Program-made: the position numbers and the translations under genes | Notes under the pieces: model-generated | What the model saw: only the letters and a program-made list of their open reading frames with translations | What the model was told of the DNA's origin: nothing | The model's database searches: none | NCBI GenBank assembly: GCA_012518185.1 | Contig: JAAYTA010000063.1 | Coordinates: forward strand, 1-64,000 | Length of the DNA: 64,000 bases | Source: Methanobacteriota archaeon | GTDB taxonomy: Archaea; Thermoplasmatota; Thermoplasmata; Methanomassiliicoccales; Methanomassiliicoccaceae | Direction: 5' to 3' | Part shown: one piece after another, positions 44,528 to 52,832 of the stretch | How positions within the stretch are numbered: position 1 is the stretch's first letter | Layout: the number at the start of each line of letters is the position of its first letter

Positions 44528-45232
44528 GTGATATTTTTGGAGCTGAGTGTCGTCATTCCTACTCTTAACGAAGAAGAATGTATTGGTCAAGTGATGGATG
44601 AATTATTAGCCTCACTCTGTGATAAGACAAGGTACGAAATTATAGTAGTAGACGGTATGTCAAAAGATCGTACAAGAGAGATCGCACGTGCGAAGGGAGC
44701 TATGATTGTAGAGGAGCCTCGTAGAGGATACGGGCGAGCATATAAGACCGGATTCTCAAGAGCTAAGGGTAAATTCATTGCTACCATGGATGGAGATTGT
44801 ACATACCCTGCAGAGAGCATCATACCCTTGATGGAGATGCTTGAGGAAGAGGATCTTGACTTTATAACCACTGATCGCTTTGGTCATATGGAGGAAGGGG
44901 CGATGAGTGATTTGCATAAAATTGGCAATCTGGCATTATCATTCACTACACGCTTACTTTTTGGACGCATCATCAGAGATTCGCAGAGTGGTATGTGGGT
45001 ATTCCGTCGTGAAGTATTATCTAAAATAACTATGGAGTCTGATGGTATGCCATTCTCCGAGGAGATTAAAATTGAGGCATTCAGAAAGCTCAGATCTAAG
45101 GAAGTAATGATACGGTATCGTCGCAGAATGGGGAGAGTAAAATTATCTTCATGGGAAGATGGTTGGAAAAATTTTAGATTTTTATGGTGGAAGCGGTTTT
45201 GTAGCCCTCGAGATACTTCTTTGCGATCCTAA
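44528..45232 (+). CDS. Glycosyltransferase family 2, dolichol-phosphate-mannose-synthase-like (234 aa)
   Basis: ELSVVIPTLNEEECIGQVMDEL, DGMSKDRT and the MDGDCTYP acidic motif followed by QSGMWVFRRE make it a polyprenyl-phosphate glycosyltransferase-like GT2. The start is GTG at 44528; a TTG three codons on is equally possible. Its 3' end overlaps the end of the UDG gene on the opposite strand by 59 bases. It lies downstream of another GT2 gene in the same direction. Confidence 0.85.
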   Translation: MIFLELSVVIPTLNEEECIGQVMDELLASLCDKTRYEIIVVDGMSKDRTREIARAKGAMIVEEPRRGYGRAYKTGFSRAKGKFIATMDGDCTYPAESIIPLMEMLEEEDLDFITTDRFGHMEEGAMSDLHKIGNLALSFTTRLLFGRIIRDSQSGMWVFRREVLSKITMESDGMPFSEEIKIEAFRKLRSKEVMIRYRRRMGRVKLSSWEDGWKNFRFLWWKRFCSPRDTSLRS

Positions 45233-45734
45233 TAGTTTCGCTCAGGGCGTCTTTTACCTTAGAATTATAGAAAGATGCTGCTGGATGATATGTGGCAATC
45301 ATATCTATTTCTTTGCCTAATATATTTATTGTGGTTAATTTATTAAGCTCATCTGCTAGCTTGATTTCACGACCAAGAAGATCTCTAGCAGCAGTCCTTC
45401 CTAATGCTACAATCAGGCGACGGTTTTGTAATTCTTCCTTCAGATTTGGTAGGCAGGCTGCCATCTCCTCTTTAGTTGGCTCTCGATTACCAGGAGGCCT
45501 GCATTTTACAGTATTAGTGATATATATTGAAGAGCGGGAGATGTTTTCTTCATTAAGCAATGCATCCAACACCTTACCAGAGCGACCTTGAAACGGTAGT
45601 CCTGTTTCATCTTCTCTCTTACCAGGAGCCTCTCCTACGAATGCAACTGGTGAATTTACATCTCCATCAGGACATACTATGTTTTGGCGATTTTCACACA
45701 ATCCGCAAGCAACACAATTTCGGAGAGTGGTCAT
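45174..45734 (-). CDS. udg: Uracil-DNA glycosylase, family 4 (186 aa)
   Basis: Removes uracil from DNA, starting base-excision repair. The four cluster cysteines are Cys10, Cys13, Cys78 and Cys94, and GEAPGKREDETGLPFQGRSG is the active-site motif. It overlaps pyrE by four bases, and its C-terminal coding end overlaps the convergent GT2 gene. Confidence 0.93.
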   Translation of the reverse strand: MTTLRNCVACGLCENRQNIVCPDGDVNSPVAFVGEAPGKREDETGLPFQGRSGKVLDALLNEENISRSSIYITNTVKCRPPGNREPTKEEMAACLPNLKEELQNRRLIVALGRTAARDLLGREIKLADELNKLTTINILGKEIDMIATYHPAASFYNSKVKDALSETIRIAKKYLEGYKTASTIKI

Positions 45735-46258
45735 TTTAACAACTCCTCAGCTGTTACTAGAGATACTAGCTTAACGCCCATCTTGGCTAATCTTTCTTCT
45801 CCACCTTCTTGGCGATCGACGACGCATAGAGTCGCAGATACTCTTCCTCCGGCTGAACGCACCGATTCAATAGCCTCGGAAACTGAGCCAGCAGAGGTGA
45901 TGACATCTTCAATCATTAACACCTCTTCATCCTTGAGCAGAGCTCCTTCGATGAGGTTGGCAGTCCCATGATCTTTTTTCTCTTTGCGTACCATTACAAA
46001 AGGTATCTTGGTGCGTAAAGACAATGCGGCAGCTAATGGTATAGAGCCAAGAACAACTCCGGCGATACGATCAAGTTTTATGCATTCTGTATGAATTAAT
46101 CGAGCCATCTCATCAGCAATGATTTCGAGCACATGAGGATCAGTACTTGCCTTCTTTATATCAACATAATAAGGGCTCTTTTTTCCAGAAGCTAATGTGA
46201 AGTCTCCATATCTCAGTGCGCCACATTCGATCAATGCTTTTTTGATTCTTGAAGCCAT
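45731..46258 (-). CDS. pyrE: Orotate phosphoribosyltransferase (175 aa)
   Basis: Pyrimidine biosynthesis: orotate plus PRPP gives OMP. The PRPP loop is MIEDVITSAGSV and the catalytic loop RKEKKDHGTANLIEG. Start at 46258 (AAGGAG ten bases before) is chosen because readings to 46297 add residues encoded within the carS end. It follows carS with one base between and overlaps udg by four bases. Confidence 0.93.
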   Translation of the reverse strand: MASRIKKALIECGALRYGDFTLASGKKSPYYVDIKKASTDPHVLEIIADEMARLIHTECIKLDRIAGVVLGSIPLAAALSLRTKIPFVMVRKEKKDHGTANLIEGALLKDEEVLMIEDVITSAGSVSEAIESVRSAGGRVSATLCVVDRQEGGEERLAKMGVKLVSLVTAEELLK

Positions 46259-46259
46259 A

Positions 46260-46823
46260 TTACCATGGCTCCTTCTTGGCGCCAATCTTGTATCCAATCA
46301 TGTTCACTAATCGATGGATAAGTGGAACAAATATTAATAACACAATTAACCCCACTATTGATTCTCCTTCAACATAAGTAGATAGCACCCATGAGGGATA
46401 AAATAGAATTGTCAATAAAAATGCCCCAGCTACAAAATCATATTGATCTAGTCCGGGAGCTTTCTGACCCCTTTTCACTCCAAGTCGACGTTTGATAAAT
46501 GATCCTCCTAGATCTCCTAGCATAGATCCTGTGGATAAGCACACTATTACTCCTATACTCTGGGACATTGTTCCGTAAATGATTCCATTATCTATCCTAA
46601 ATATATGTATGATCATTAACATCAATAAACCAGCAATAATGCCAGAGCCTATACCTCCGAATAGGCCACGCCAAGTTTTACCGTCTCCTAGCAATCTCTT
46701 ATTTTTCCAAGAACGATTGAAATCAATTGGCGTTCCTCTTCCAAAAAGTGCTGCGGCAGAGTTGGGCACTAATGCAGGAATGAATAATATAAGTCCCATT
46801 ATTGCTGCTGTCATGATACTCAT
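46260..46823 (-). CDS. carS: CDP-archaeol synthase (187 aa)
   Basis: A polytopic membrane enzyme of the DUF46/CarS family that activates archaetidic-acid precursors with CTP to give CDP-archaeol. The LLGDGKTWRGLFGGIGSGI segment and SLGDLGGSFIKRRLG-like motif (MLGDLGGSFIKRRLGVKRG) are diagnostic. About five helices are seen. It defines the archaeal nature of the genome. Confidence 0.93.
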   Translation of the reverse strand: MSIMTAAIMGLILFIPALVPNSAAALFGRGTPIDFNRSWKNKRLLGDGKTWRGLFGGIGSGIIAGLLMLMIIHIFRIDNGIIYGTMSQSIGVIVCLSTGSMLGDLGGSFIKRRLGVKRGQKAPGLDQYDFVAGAFLLTILFYPSWVLSTYVEGESIVGLIVLLIFVPLIHRLVNMIGYKIGAKKEPW

Positions 46824-46909
46824 AGAGAGGTCATTCGTTAACCACTAGATTATTTTTGGCAGCGATGCATTATCGGCATGCTTATTTCCCTGCTTGACAA
46901 TTAACAACT

Positions 46910-47248
46910 ATGATCATTACTAGAGTAGATGAGTCGCCCACTAGGCCAAATCCCCATGGAGTAGAGTCTAAAACAATATATGATCATAGTCATGGACAAA
47001 TTACTCATTTAACTATACAACCTGGACAAAGATTGAAGAGGCATATTACTCCAGTAGATGTGGCTTTCTACATAATAGAAGGAGAATGTGACGTAGAGAT
47101 TGGGGAAGATGTCCAACGAGTTGGTCGGGATACGTTAATTGAGAGTCCTGCTGAGATACCTCACGCTTTAGTAAATCCCGGTACCTTACCGCTGCGAGTG
47201 CTAGTTATGAAGCTTCCCCGTCCCACAAAGAAGACTGTCCTATTATGA
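46910..47248 (+). CDS. Cupin domain protein (112 aa)
   Basis: A single conserved beta-barrel cupin. GQRLKRHITPVDVAFYIIEGE is cupin motif 1 and the PAEIPHALVNPG region is motif 2, so it can bind a metal. Similar proteins serve as sugar-phosphate isomerases or small-molecule sensors. It ends in a six-base convergent overlap with the TrmB gene. No substrate can be given. Confidence 0.8.
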   Translation: MIITRVDESPTRPNPHGVESKTIYDHSHGQITHLTIQPGQRLKRHITPVDVAFYIIEGECDVEIGEDVQRVGRDTLIESPAEIPHALVNPGTLPLRVLVMKLPRPTKKTVLL

Positions 47249-48022
47249 TGAGGGTTTTTCTGAATTCCATAGCATATTAAAATTATCATACATTAGCTCA
47301 GCCACCTCTGATCGAGGCATCCATATAGCTAAAGCATTGGATGAATCTATCATCTCATCGGTCGTGGACGAGAACATTATCATAACCTCCATCCGATCAG
47401 CGATTATAAATTTGATCGCTGGAGCATACATGACTCTTACTTCTGGAATGAGTCTGCGGAGCTTATCAGCTAGCATGATCTCACCTTTATCAGTATTAAT
47501 GCTTTCACGGACGAGAGCTCGGATTACTACTCCACGTTCTTGTATCATTGGCAATGATCGCTCTAACGCATCCATCTCGCCCGGAAGGTATAGCGATCCA
47601 AGGAAAAGAACTTCATTCCTAGCCCTCTTAAGCAAATCCAGCACACGAGTGATTATCTTCTCCTCACCTCGAACTATCCACGCATTAGGTGGCTCTTTCT
47701 CTACAGTTTGATAATACATACTAGATAGTTCAAGTGACGCTGCATTAACATCAGTTACGAAGCGCTCTCTCTTTTCTCCTAGGATTTCTCGAGGATTCCG
47801 AGCACTATATTGCATTGGACGACTATCAGTCGAATTGACCCAACCCTCTTGTATCAAACGACTAAGGACATCATATATTCTAGATCTGGGTATAGCTGTC
47901 TTCTCAGATAATGCTGCCGCTCCAGAAGATCCTACAGCAATTAGAGCATAATACGCCTTAGCTTCATAATATGTAAGCCCTAGAGAGCGAAGGATACTCA
48001 GAGTTTGGTCATTGAAGTGCAT
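47243..48022 (-). CDS. TrmB-family transcriptional regulator (259 aa)
   Basis: An N-terminal winged helix (LGLTYYEAKAYYALI, IPRSRIYDVLSRLIQEGWV) followed by a phospholipase-D-like sensor fold (VLFLGSLYLPGEMDALERS) is the layout of archaeal TrmB regulators that sense sugars or other metabolites. It is divergent from the 4Fe-4S membrane protein gene at 48088 and so is a candidate regulator of it. Confidence 0.85.
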   Translation of the reverse strand: MHFNDQTLSILRSLGLTYYEAKAYYALIAVGSSGAAALSEKTAIPRSRIYDVLSRLIQEGWVNSTDSRPMQYSARNPREILGEKRERFVTDVNAASLELSSMYYQTVEKEPPNAWIVRGEEKIITRVLDLLKRARNEVLFLGSLYLPGEMDALERSLPMIQERGVVIRALVRESINTDKGEIMLADKLRRLIPEVRVMYAPAIKFIIADRMEVMIMFSSTTDEMIDSSNALAIWMPRSEVAELMYDNFNMLWNSEKPSS

Positions 48023-48087
48023 ATAGAACTCAAGTGCCCTAATCTAGTGACAATATCTTAAAGAGTAGCTTTCGTAATGAGTTGAAC

Positions 48088-48846
48088 ATGATACCGACTG
48101 CTATGATTGTCAGCCTTGGTTATGCTCTTATCCTCATACTCATAATGGGCATTCTCCTGAAGAAGGGGATTGTGGGTAAGAGAATAGTTACGGCAGTAAC
48201 ACTAATGACGCTGATGGTGGGAGGCCTATTATTAGGAGGCGTTCCCGATCCAGTTTCACAGTTTTTGCAGATATTTCGAGGTCTTGCCTTAGGAAATGTT
48301 CCTATCATTCCAGTAATAGGTCTATCATTACTAATCGTCATTACATTAATCGCTGGACGATTATTTTGTGGATATGCCTGCCCCCTAGGAGCGGTTCAAG
48401 AACTCATGTCTAGGTGCACGGAGCAAAAAATCTCAATGGATAAACTTCATCCGCGATGGATAAGAGGGATTTTTACTATAGTTGTAGCAGTTGTAGCTTT
48501 TTTTGTTCCATTCGTAACGCTGGTCAATCCGTTTCGATTTTTTGATCTCCAGTTCATACCTGTTGTGACCATTATTTTCGTTGGAGTGGCTATTATCTCA
48601 ATTTTTATTTATCGCCCTTGGTGTCAATTATTATGTCCATTTGGAGCAATCTCAGAACTAGCATCTCGCTATAGTATATTTCGACTGCGTCGTAAACCTG
48701 AATGTATCGATTGTGATCAATGCGTCAGAGTATGCCCTACAAATCAGCCCGTTCCCAGAGGAAGTATGAGTGAATGTTACCTATGTGGCAGATGTATCGA
48801 TGCTTGCCCGAAGGACTCCTTAGCATATAGTCGGAAAGATGCATGA
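48088..48846 (+). CDS. Membrane 4Fe-4S protein, NapH/NosR-like (252 aa)
   Basis: Four or five membrane helices carry two CxxxCP motifs (CGYACPLG and CQLLCPFG), then a C-terminal ferredoxin-like domain with CIDCDQCVRVCP and CYLCGRCIDACP for two 4Fe-4S clusters. NapH/NosR/CcoG-type proteins shuttle electrons from the membrane quinone pool or related donors to periplasmic or cytoplasmic enzymes. No denitrification partner is in view. The ATG at 48088 is preferred to a TTG two codons earlier. Confidence 0.85.
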   Translation: MIPTAMIVSLGYALILILIMGILLKKGIVGKRIVTAVTLMTLMVGGLLLGGVPDPVSQFLQIFRGLALGNVPIIPVIGLSLLIVITLIAGRLFCGYACPLGAVQELMSRCTEQKISMDKLHPRWIRGIFTIVVAVVAFFVPFVTLVNPFRFFDLQFIPVVTIIFVGVAIISIFIYRPWCQLLCPFGAISELASRYSIFRLRRKPECIDCDQCVRVCPTNQPVPRGSMSECYLCGRCIDACPKDSLAYSRKDA

Positions 48847-48848
48847 AT

Positions 48849-49475
48849 TTATTCTGCCGTAGTAGGTGCATCTTGACCTGTCATTGCCATATATCCCAGA
48901 GGCAGTACTATGCGCCCGTAGTACTCATTAAGCACTTCCGCCATAGCTACGTATACTGCGCTGGCTCCGCATATGATGCCTATATATCCAGATGTAACAG
49001 TGATTGATGATATCGCAGTAGCGTCTCCGATCGCTAGCCCGAAGAAGAGTAGCGAGAGAGTGAGGAATACAAATTGCAATCCGCGATTTATTCGGAGAGT
49101 CGCCACAAACATATATGCCGTAAATACGCCCCACATTGTTAAGAAGAACGCCATGGTTTGTTTACTCTCTACCTCTGTCAGTCCCATGATTGGGAATAAA
49201 ACTATAGCTACTAAGGAAAGCCAAAAGAATCCATAAGATATGAAGGCAGTAGTGCCAAAAGTATTCCCTTTCTTCCATTCCATAATGCCTGCTAATATCT
49301 GAGCCAAGCCACCATAGAATATGCCCATAGCAAGTATTGCACCTCCCAGAGCAATTAAGCCAGCATTATGTAGATTGAGTAATATTGTGGTCATCCCAAA
49401 GCCCATTAAACCGAGTGGGCCCGGATTAGCAGTACGATCGATCATCGCGGCCCTAGTGACTGGGTGGTCGGTCAT
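48849..49475 (-). CDS. Acetate/succinate transporter, GPR1/FUN34/YaaH family (208 aa)
   Basis: Six membrane helices with the family signature NPGPLGL at residues 17-23 (usually NPAPLGL). Members such as SatP and AceP carry acetate or succinate. It is convergent with the membrane 4Fe-4S gene, with two bases between the stops. Confidence 0.9.
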   Translation of the reverse strand: MTDHPVTRAAMIDRTANPGPLGLMGFGMTTILLNLHNAGLIALGGAILAMGIFYGGLAQILAGIMEWKKGNTFGTTAFISYGFFWLSLVAIVLFPIMGLTEVESKQTMAFFLTMWGVFTAYMFVATLRINRGLQFVFLTLSLLFFGLAIGDATAISSITVTSGYIGIICGASAVYVAMAEVLNEYYGRIVLPLGYMAMTGQDAPTTAE

Positions 49476-49559
49476 ATGTATTCTGACGGGAGAATTATCC
49501 TTACTATTTAATGACCAAGTATGACATCGTGTATATCGACGTATGATATTATATGAGAA

Positions 49560-51470
49560 TTATCGCCCCATGGCCTTAAAAAAGTTGAGCGCATCATTTA
49601 CAGGATATTCTGATGGTATTGAAGGTAATTGAGTGGAGAATTGGGCGGCCCTACGATCCATTATCACAGCTACTCCTACATCATTTTCATTCCTTATTAG
49701 ACGTCCGACTGCCTGGAGTAATTTACGCGTAACCGGGGCCTTAACGGTATATTCCCATCCACAACCAAATCTTAACTCATAATAATGCAATAGTGCTCTC
49801 TGTCTAGCAGTGGGTTTTGGATAAGGTATACCCACTAATATGGCCATCTCTAACTCTCGGTCGGGAAAGTCAGCCCCTTCACTGATTCGTCCTCCCATTA
49901 CTGCGAATAACACTGCACCTTCTTCTGATGATTTAAACATCTCCACAGCAGCCATGAGCTCATTCTGGGGCATGCCTTTACGTTCAAGGTGTACTTCTCG
50001 ACGGATACGATTCAACATTCCATCAGCGATGAAACGATCCATCAGTTGATAAGAGGGGAAAAATACTACAGTATTACGTTCCATGACATTGCAAAGAGAA
50101 ACTACATGATCCTCTATTCTAGAAATCATGCATTCATCACTCATTATATCTTCATACTTAGTGGTCACATCTTCTAGATAAAACACTTTACGATTTTCTG
50201 GAGGAAATGGTGATGGAAAGATGCACATGCAGCTGTCAGCTGGGAGACCAATCGAGTCGCGATACTCGTTTAGAGGTATCAGCGTACCGGACATGTGCAC
50301 TGTAGCATGACAATCTAGTAAAATTCGTGTAGCAATAGATGGATCTAAACAGTATGCTTCAAAGGCAGGGTTGTCTCCCCCTACTATTAGTTTAACATAA
50401 TGTTCCTCATCCATATTGATCCAAAATAATAGATGGGCACCTAAAGAATGCATATATGATCGAGGTAGGCGCCCTTCTTTCTTCTTAGCATTTCGAATAT
50501 ATTCTCCGAAATCCATCATATTTCGAGCCATAATTGATAAGTTGCTGGAAGTAGTTGTGAATGCAGCCATGAGTGCTTCATCTAAATAGGAGGGCGGTAT
50601 GAGTCCATCATCTTCAATTATGTATTCATCCATGGCTGCATCCAGTTGTTCACTGAGCACATTGACAAGATCCATAACACTTACGCCATCGAATATTTCC
50701 GGATCGCCATGATCATCAATCTCTTTGGACACTAATTCTAAAAGGCGGCTGGAAATTGAAACTGAACGCACTTCCCGAGCATAATCGGGAAGATTGTGGG
50801 CTTCGTCCACAATCACGATTAGATCTTCAATAGATATATTCATCCAATCTAGGAGATTGTTTCGTATAAATGGCATGAAAAAATATGCATATGGAGCGCT
50901 GACTACGTCAGCACTTAATAGTAGATCTTTAGCTAACTCATGCGGACATAATCCTTTATTATCACAATATTTGGAGAATTCTTCTACAGTAGGTAAATGT
51001 TTCCGACAATAGGACTCTACCTCTTGGAGTGGCGTAGATATTGTGGCATCATAGAATCTACATCCTCCCTCCTTTTCTTGCATGGAGCGTGCCTTCCTCT
51101 CAGCACATAATTTAGATAATTCCTCTGGTGTTCCACTTCTTAGCTCTGGATCTCTTTGAATGAGGGGGCAAGTAGATTGCCTTCCCTGCATGCCTACTCC
51201 TAGTATAGGGATCTGTTTGCCGATCTCGCGCAGCTCTAATGTAACCTGTTGTTGTTGAGAATTTGTACGGGTAAGATACAAGATCTTCTTTCCATGCTCT
51301 ATCGCAGCCTCTATAGTCCCTGACAAGGCGCATACGGTCTTCCCTGTTCCGGTGCCACTTTCTAAAATGAGATGTCCTTCAGAATGAATATTGGATGTGA
51401 TCGTATCCACTAAATCCTTCTGAAATGGGCGATGAGAGTAAGGAAAGAGTACCATACACTCATCCCACAT
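49560..51470 (-). CDS. XPD/DinG-type iron-sulfur helicase (636 aa)
   Basis: A 5'-3' superfamily 2 DNA helicase with Walker A SGTGTGKT, DEAH in VDEAHNLPD and helicase motifs V-VI at the C-terminus (GRLIRNENDVGVAV). Cysteines about 99, 121, 136 and 165 flank the position of the 4Fe-4S cluster (LCAERK, GGCRFYD, LCPHEL). Archaeal XPD acts in repair and transcription-linked processes. The ATG five codons downstream is a possible start. Confidence 0.88.
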   Translation of the reverse strand: MWDECMVLFPYSHRPFQKDLVDTITSNIHSEGHLILESGTGTGKTVCALSGTIEAAIEHGKKILYLTRTNSQQQQVTLELREIGKQIPILGVGMQGRQSTCPLIQRDPELRSGTPEELSKLCAERKARSMQEKEGGCRFYDATISTPLQEVESYCRKHLPTVEEFSKYCDNKGLCPHELAKDLLLSADVVSAPYAYFFMPFIRNNLLDWMNISIEDLIVIVDEAHNLPDYAREVRSVSISSRLLELVSKEIDDHGDPEIFDGVSVMDLVNVLSEQLDAAMDEYIIEDDGLIPPSYLDEALMAAFTTTSSNLSIMARNMMDFGEYIRNAKKKEGRLPRSYMHSLGAHLLFWINMDEEHYVKLIVGGDNPAFEAYCLDPSIATRILLDCHATVHMSGTLIPLNEYRDSIGLPADSCMCIFPSPFPPENRKVFYLEDVTTKYEDIMSDECMISRIEDHVVSLCNVMERNTVVFFPSYQLMDRFIADGMLNRIRREVHLERKGMPQNELMAAVEMFKSSEEGAVLFAVMGGRISEGADFPDRELEMAILVGIPYPKPTARQRALLHYYELRFGCGWEYTVKAPVTRKLLQAVGRLIRNENDVGVAVIMDRRAAQFSTQLPSIPSEYPVNDALNFFKAMGR

Positions 51471-51738
51471 CTATTATGTATATGGGCCTTTCGTACAGTT
51501 CTCCGAATGGCCGATAATATTAGTTGAGATATATCAGTAACATCTATGAATTGTAGGGACTGATTTGTGACAACATCGTCCATCTGATTTCGAGCACGTT
51601 GCTATATTTGAAAGAATTTGGACGAATTGAAGCTAGGTCAAATTTTCAAATAATCGTTTAATAAAAAGATGGAGTGGAGTTACTATTGTAAGCTCCGTTT
51701 ATGAAGATGAATTTATATAGTGTAGTGGAGGGGAGGCC

Positions 51739-52146
51739 TTAGGCCGTCCTCTTCCATACCTCAGAATCGAGATTAGCATATGGATTATCTTCATCCTCTA
51801 TATCATCGACGTGCGTAGCTTCAGAACCTATGAGTTCATAAATACGATCTTTTCTGAATAACCAATAATGGATACGCCACTCTCTACCATCATATAGAGT
51901 AGTCTCCTCCCGCTCCGTAGTGAGTATTCCCGTATCTTCTAGCATGTAGAATGCATCTCTATCCTCAGGTTCGAGTATATTGTCAATGATCCTTTCAGAA
52001 TATCCAAAGAAATTCAATATGTGTTGAGCCATTGATTTGGCCTCTTCATCAGGCATTCCAGTACGATCTATACCATTCTTAATTGCAATGGTAAGTTCGT
52101 CCAAATTCAGTGTCCCACTGATTAATTCCGCTTCATTACTGCTCAT
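51739..52146 (-). CDS. Thermoplasmata-type protein of unknown function (135 aa)
   Basis: I recall similar proteins in Thermoplasmata as DUF6015, but hold this loosely. The N-terminal half has helix ELTIAIKNGIDRTGMPDEEAKSMAQHILNFFGY with GMPDEEA resembling the small proteins at 5838-6320; the C-terminal half looks like a winged helix (AFYMLEDTGILTTEREE, WRIHYWLF). The start at 52146 follows GAGGGGGA seven bases earlier. Function unknown. Confidence 0.65.
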   Translation of the reverse strand: MSSNEAELISGTLNLDELTIAIKNGIDRTGMPDEEAKSMAQHILNFFGYSERIIDNILEPEDRDAFYMLEDTGILTTEREETTLYDGREWRIHYWLFRKDRIYELIGSEATHVDDIEDEDNPYANLDSEVWKRTA

Positions 52147-52801
52147 TTTTCTATCCCCCTCTGACATCCCTACTATTGTCTATCTATGACTTCTTGGGAG
52201 CATGGAATATAAATCGGTTTACAGATATTTATCGTTTTATAGAAACCTATCCTTAATTACATGAGGTTTGGTCTCACGATAGTAATGTCGGACCAGCGAA
52301 TATTTTAAGGGCTTACAGCTGATTATCATTTAAGGTAATAATCAATAGTCACTGAATTCAGCAATACGCTTATAGGAGTAAGTAGAAGCTTTAGCATGTG
52401 CTATAGCGATATTAGAAAAGTATAAAACAATTTAATAAAAAAATTTGATCCGTGGCAAGTGTATTATCAGTCCATATATGTCAATGATCAGAAAAACGTG
52501 AATGATAATTTTAGACGAATAATAAGACATCAAAGCTAAGATTAAATGAGCATATTTCTATAAGATGAGTTTGAGGTAAGCGCCATACAGCATAGATTAC
52601 ATCTTCGAGTATTTTCATTCGAGGTATTTTTAATGGAGTCGAGTCTAAAATATAACGAGTCATATCATTGATCTAGATGGATGATTAAAATGCAATTTAA
52701 CAATTATAATTTTTATAATAATTTCTAGAAAATTTCTTAAATATCGGTAAGTATGAGTGAAGAATCAAGAGTAGTTAATGGTAGATGATTTTGCTAAGAA
52801 T
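52147..52801. other. Long AT-rich intergenic region
   Basis: About 655 bases with no protein-like frame, no tRNA and no obvious repeat. AAAATATAAC near 52648 looks like a TATA element but no transcript can be assigned. It separates two gene groups on the minus strand. Confidence 0.5.
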
Positions 52802-52832
52802 AAAAAAGGAGAGTGGCAGATATTAAATCTGC
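52802..52832 (-). terminator. Terminator of the serine operon
   Basis: On the minus strand GCAGAT (52832-52827) and ATCTGC (52821-52816) form a six-pair stem with a five-base loop, overlapping the serA stop codon, followed by CACTCTCC and TTTTTT (52807-52802). A T-run after a stem is a plausible archaeal terminator. Confidence 0.6.
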
